Shown: positions 6,464-8,930 of the stretch, one piece after another | Numbering within the stretch: the first letter of the stretch is position 1 | How the letters are laid out: each line of letters opens with the position of its first letter | Assembly: GCA_039798005.1 (NCBI GenBank) | Contig: JBDKGV010000140.1 | Coordinates: forward strand, 1-8,930 | Reading direction: 5' to 3' | Source of the DNA: JBDKGV01 sp039798005 | Lineage (GTDB): Bacteria; Fibrobacterota; Fibrobacteria; UBA5070 | DNA: 8,930 nt | Made by a program: the position numbers and the translations under genes | Notes under the pieces: model-generated | What the model saw: only the letters and a program-made list of their open reading frames with translations | Told to the model about the DNA's origin: nothing | Databases searched by the model: none

Positions 6464-7492
6464 ATGCTCAAACAAGTGGCTTGGCGCAGTCTTCTGGTGG
6501 TCCTCACGGCGCTCTGGGGATGTGGTGCTCAGGCCCAGTCGGGAGATTCTCGCATGGTGACGGTACGCACATTGGATCCTCTGGGGCAGTTGACCCCTGC
6601 CCGCAATCAACCCGCGGTCGAGCTGTCCGACAAGGAATGGAAGGACCTGCTCGCGCCCGAGGCATTCGGGATCCTGCGGCATCACGAGACTGAAAAGCCC
6701 TTCTGCGGACGCTTCCACGCCCACAAGGAATCGGGGTGGTACCTGTGTGCCGGCTGTGGCTTGCCGCTCTTCCATTCCTCCGCGAAGTACGAGTCGGGCA
6801 CCGGGTGGCCCAGCTTCTTCCGCGCCGTGGCCAAGGAGAACATCGAAAGCGTCGCCGACAACAGCTACGGAATGAGTCGCACCGAGATCCGTTGCACCCG
6901 TTGTCGCGGGCATCTCGGCCATGTGTTCGACGACGGTCCGGCTCCGACCAGCCAGCGGTATTGCCTCAATTCCGAATCGATGACCTTCCGCCCGGACCGC
7001 CTCCCCCATGCGCGGGCGTGGTTTGCCGCCGGCTGCTTCTGGGGCGTGCAGATGAGTTTTGATGCCATGCCCGGGGTCGTCTCCAGCCGCGTCGGCTACA
7101 TGGGCGGGCATCGGCCTCGTCCCAGCTATCCGATGACCTGCACCGGCACCACGGGCCACGCCGAGGCCATCGAGATCGAGTACGACAGCACCAAGGTCAG
7201 CTACGAGGAGCTGGTGCGCTTCTTCTTCGAGATGCACGACCCGACCACGGTCAATCGCCAAGGCCCCGACGTCGGCACCGAATACCGCTCGGCGATCTTC
7301 ACGGCAGGCCCGGATCAGGAGAAGATCGTGAAGTCGGTCGTGGCCGATCTCACCGCCAAGAAGGCCTTCCCGGCCCCGATCGTGACCCAAGTGGCGCCCG
7401 CCGATGAATTCTTCCCGGCCGAGATCTACCACCAGAAGTACTACAAGTCCCACCGGGTGCAGTGCCATCTGCCGTCCAAGGGCAAACGCTAA
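6464..7492 (+). CDS. Exported bifunctional peptide-methionine sulfoxide reductase, MsrB-MsrA fusion
   Basis: 342 residues that reduce both R- and S-forms of methionine sulfoxide in proteins. An N-terminal signal (basic residues, then LLVVLTAL) ends in either AQA (22-24) for signal peptidase I or the LWGC-like site at C20 for lipoprotein processing, so it acts outside the cytoplasm. The MsrB domain (about 50-175) has zinc pairs C95/C98 and C144/C147, the GTGWPSF segment, and catalytic C167 in RYCLN. The MsrA domain (about 185-340) has catalytic C191 in GCFWG, plus TGHAEAI and GTEYRSAIF; C334 near the C-terminus could be a resolving cysteine. The order B then A is the reverse of PilB-type proteins, and no thioredoxin domain is attached, so an external reductant is needed. 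ATG 6464 is preferred over the in-frame TTG 6455; neither has a good ribosome-binding site. Confidence 0.93.
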   Translation: MLKQVAWRSLLVVLTALWGCGAQAQSGDSRMVTVRTLDPLGQLTPARNQPAVELSDKEWKDLLAPEAFGILRHHETEKPFCGRFHAHKESGWYLCAGCGLPLFHSSAKYESGTGWPSFFRAVAKENIESVADNSYGMSRTEIRCTRCRGHLGHVFDDGPAPTSQRYCLNSESMTFRPDRLPHARAWFAAGCFWGVQMSFDAMPGVVSSRVGYMGGHRPRPSYPMTCTGTTGHAEAIEIEYDSTKVSYEELVRFFFEMHDPTTVNRQGPDVGTEYRSAIFTAGPDQEKIVKSVVADLTAKKAFPAPIVTQVAPADEFFPAEIYHQKYYKSHRVQCHLPSKGKR

Positions 7493-7493
7493 A

Positions 7494-7531
7494 GCTGGAT
7501 TTGGCGGGGGAAGTCTCCCCCTGGCTCCAGC
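7494..7531. terminator. Bipartite hairpin between convergent genes, candidate terminator
   Basis: This hairpin begins one base after the msrBA stop. Outer arms are GCTGGA (7494-7499) and TCCAGC (7526-7531). Inner arms are GGGGGA (7506-7511) and TCCCCC (7516-7521), with loop AGTC. An internal loop separates the two stems. A further weak foldback, GGCGG/CCGCC, lies at 7561-7582. Neither is followed by a T-run on either strand, so it would be a non-canonical or bidirectional stop between msrBA and the convergent GNAT gene. Confidence 0.45.
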
Positions 7532-7609
7532 CTCCTCACCGCACATGACTTGGGTCGCAAGGCGGCTGCGGGGTCTTCCGCCACCCCCTCCGTATCCGGT
7601 GAGTTTTCG

Positions 7610-8089
7610 CTACGGGTACCGGTGCATGAAGACGGCGATGTCGCGCTCGTCCCATCCCGCCTTGCGGTAGTATGAGCGGTGGTACGACTCGCGATCGCGC
7701 AGGTTGATGCACCAAAGTCTCTCGGCGCCGCGTCGATGGGCCTCCGCGTCGAAACGTTCCAAAAGCCGGGTGCCGATGCCTTTTCCGGTGGCCTCCGGGC
7801 GCAGGAACAGCTCGGAGAGATATCCGTCCACGCGTTTCAGGATCAGGTTGGGCATCCAGCGCACCGCCCCGAATCCGACCACCACGCCTTGGTCCACCGC
7901 GACCAGGATCGTGTCGTGGGAAGGGATGGATTGCTCCAAGCGTTCGGTCAGTCGCGCCGTGGTCTGCGCTTCGGGCTCGGCCATGATGTGATCGAAGATG
8001 CCTTGGGCCCGCAGCAGGTCCGCGATCTGGGCGGCATCGTCCAAGGTGGCTTCACGAATCAGGACTTGATCACTTGTGGCGGCGGTCAT
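7610..8089 (-). CDS. GNAT family N-acetyltransferase
   Basis: 159 residues, a complete single-domain GNAT enzyme that transfers an acetyl group from acetyl-CoA to an amine; the substrate cannot be read from sequence. The start VLIREATLDDAAQIADLL is the usual beta1-alpha1 opening and supports the ATG at 8087-8089. Beta4 (LSELFLRPE, about 91-99) leads into the acetyl-CoA binding loop ATGKGIG (100-106) and helix TRLLERF. The C-terminal part, with Y140/Y141 and the KAGW turn, is also typical. No clear Shine-Dalgarno precedes the start. It is divergent from the C_GCAxxG_C_C gene across a 92-nt region with an operator-like repeat, and convergent with msrBA. Confidence 0.88.
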   Translation of the reverse strand: MTAATSDQVLIREATLDDAAQIADLLRAQGIFDHIMAEPEAQTTARLTERLEQSIPSHDTILVAVDQGVVVGFGAVRWMPNLILKRVDGYLSELFLRPEATGKGIGTRLLERFDAEAHRRGAERLWCINLRDRESYHRSYYRKAGWDERDIAVFMHRYP

Positions 8090-8113
8090 GGCAAGGAAAG
8101 TACAAGGATTTCG

Positions 8114-8128
8114 TGACAGAATCTGTCA
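8114..8128. promoter_or_regulatory. Perfect inverted repeat TGACAG-AAT-CTGTCA in a divergent promoter region
   Basis: A perfect 6-3-6 palindrome lies between the divergent GNAT gene (start 8089) and the redox-protein gene (start 8182). It is 25 nt upstream of the first and 54 nt upstream of the second. This is a normal place for an operator that controls one or both. Its core GACA-N5-TGTC also occurs at 861-873. I cannot name the regulator and see no clear -10/-35 pair. Confidence 0.5.
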
Positions 8129-8181
8129 TGGGATACGCCATGCTCCCCGGGAATCCTGCTCGTTGTTAGCTTGCCTGTCCA

Positions 8182-8532
8182 ATGAAGGACCATGCCGTTT
8201 CCGTCTTCCACAAGCTTCCGGAGAACCTCAACTGCGCCCAGGCGGTGCTCGATGCGTGGCAGCGCGCCACGGGACTGGAGATCGCTCCGATGGAGGACTT
8301 CCGCGCCTTCGGCGGCGGGCGTGCACCCGAGGGAGAGTGCGGGGCGCTCCATGCTGCTTGCCTCGCGGTTCCGGATGCGGCGGAGGCCATGCGTGCGGCC
8401 TTTGTGGAGAAGGCCGGTTCGGGGCATTGCGGGACGCTCAAGCGCGACCTGCGATTCCCCTGTGCGGACTGCGTGGGGCTGGCCGCGCAGTTGCTGCAGT
8501 CTCATCTCACCCTTGAAAATCCATCGGCGTGA
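8182..8532 (+). CDS. C_GCAxxG_C_C family putative redox protein
   Basis: 116 residues with the cysteine pattern of the C_GCAxxG_C_C family (putative redox-active proteins, Pfam PF09719 as I recall it). C18 is in NCAQAVL, followed by the glycine-rich FGGGRAPEG (43-51), C53 in GECGALHAA, then C83 and the C94-x-x-C97 pair in FPCADCVG. C60 is extra. Members are small soluble proteins of unknown biochemical role; thiol redox chemistry or metal binding is assumed from the conserved cysteines. The ATG at 8182 is the natural start, because NLNCAQ should lie near the N-terminus. No Shine-Dalgarno is evident. The last 26 nt overlap the 3' end of the opposing GNAT gene. Confidence 0.85.
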   Translation: MKDHAVSVFHKLPENLNCAQAVLDAWQRATGLEIAPMEDFRAFGGGRAPEGECGALHAACLAVPDAAEAMRAAFVEKAGSGHCGTLKRDLRFPCADCVGLAAQLLQSHLTLENPSA

Positions 8533-8930
8533 AGACCTTCTTGAATCCCTGCACGGCATCCGTGCCATAGCCGATGGATTCGTAGAACGCATGCGCCTCG
8601 GTGCGTTGGGCTCCCGACACGAACATGGCGTAGCTGCACCGGTCCCGTCGGCACTGCGCCTCGATGTGCTCGAGCAAGGCGCGTCCGATGCCTCGCCTGT
8701 GATGGGATCGGGAGACCACGACGTTTTCAAGGACCATGAAGGGGCGGCCATCGCCGACCAGATCCGTGCAGAGGATGCCCAGCAACGACCCGACGAGCTC
8801 GCCGTCGATCCATGCCCCCACGAGGCGATAGTCTTCACGATCCTTGATGGCGTGGAAGTTCCGGTGCATTGCTTGGAGATCCGTGGGCTGACCGGACAGT
8901 TCCTGAAGCAGGATGGCAAGGCGCTCAAGG
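8507..8930 (-). CDS. GNAT family N-acetyltransferase, N-terminus outside the window
   Basis: A partial gene. The frame stays open from the stop (TGA, plus-strand 8507-8509) to the window edge, giving about 140 residues without the start. The ATG at 8869 is probably internal: the 20 codons before it (LERLAILLQELSGQPTDLQA) continue a normal GNAT N-terminus (first helix and loop), and VGAWIDGELVGSLLG then forms beta2-beta3. The acetyl-CoA loop is RRGIGRALLEHIEAQ, preceded by the beta4 strand FMVLENVVV, and AHAFYESIGY is the usual beta5-alpha4 end. Substrate unknown. It overlaps the C_GCAxxG_C_C gene tail to tail by 26 nt. It is a different branch from the GNAT at 7610-8089, not a recent duplicate. 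Confidence 0.87.
   Translation of the reverse strand, partial: LERLAILLQELSGQPTDLQAMHRNFHAIKDREDYRLVGAWIDGELVGSLLGILCTDLVGDGRPFMVLENVVVSRSHHRRGIGRALLEHIEAQCRRDRCSYAMFVSGAQRTEAHAFYESIGYGTDAVQGFKKVFTPMDFQG

Noticed and set aside
5084..7546. Long open frame (820 codons) on the minus strand
   Set aside because: It lies opposite the TRIC tail, the GGDEF gene and msrBA, all of which have intact family motifs. It has no recognisable domain.
8086..8928. Long minus-strand open frame of 280 codons at the right edge
   Set aside because: It overlaps both the C_GCAxxG_C_C gene and the GNAT frame, which carry clear motifs. It is a shadow frame.

Overview
The window is high-GC bacterial chromosome with densely packed genes, several GTG starts and mostly weak Shine-Dalgarno sequences. 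No rRNA, tRNA, CRISPR array, insertion sequence or phage gene is visible. No gene fixes the phylum. The gene style (GH94 phosphorylase, sugar-type ABC ATPase, soluble GGDEF protein) would fit a Gram-negative polysaccharide user such as Fibrobacterota or a deltaproteobacterial lineage, but this is only an impression.

Layout. 1-215: a frame open from the left edge, possibly the C-terminus of a larger protein. 216-1083: about 870 bases without a convincing gene but full of GC-rich hairpins. It contains two inverted copies of an element of about 110 nt (A on the minus strand, about 245-358; B on the plus strand, about 663-778). Each copy folds into three consecutive stem-loops. 1084-5232: a tight plus-strand cluster of a GH94 disaccharide phosphorylase, a MalK/UgpC/MsmX-type ABC ATPase (8-nt overlap) and a TRIC/UPF0126 membrane protein (5-nt gap). 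5300-6415: a soluble diguanylate cyclase. 6464-7492: an exported MsrB-MsrA fusion. 7493-7609: convergent intergenic DNA with a bipartite hairpin. 7610-8089: a minus-strand GNAT acetyltransferase. 8090-8181: a divergent promoter region with a perfect inverted repeat. 8182-8532: a C_GCAxxG_C_C family redox protein. 8507-8930: a second minus-strand GNAT acetyltransferase that overlaps the previous gene tail to tail and runs off the right edge.

How the genes fit together. The phosphorylase and the ABC ATPase suggest uptake of a beta-linked disaccharide followed by energy-saving phosphorolysis. No permease or binding-protein genes are present, so the ATPase probably serves transporters encoded elsewhere. 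The remaining genes (c-di-GMP synthesis, repair of oxidised methionine in envelope proteins, a cysteine-rich redox protein, two acetyltransferases) are housekeeping or stress functions with no single theme. The most unusual content is the non-coding hairpin region. The two element copies differ in their conserved 48-nt core by only two substitutions and one indel. Both substitutions fall on the two partners of one base pair, which suggests that the fold itself is conserved.
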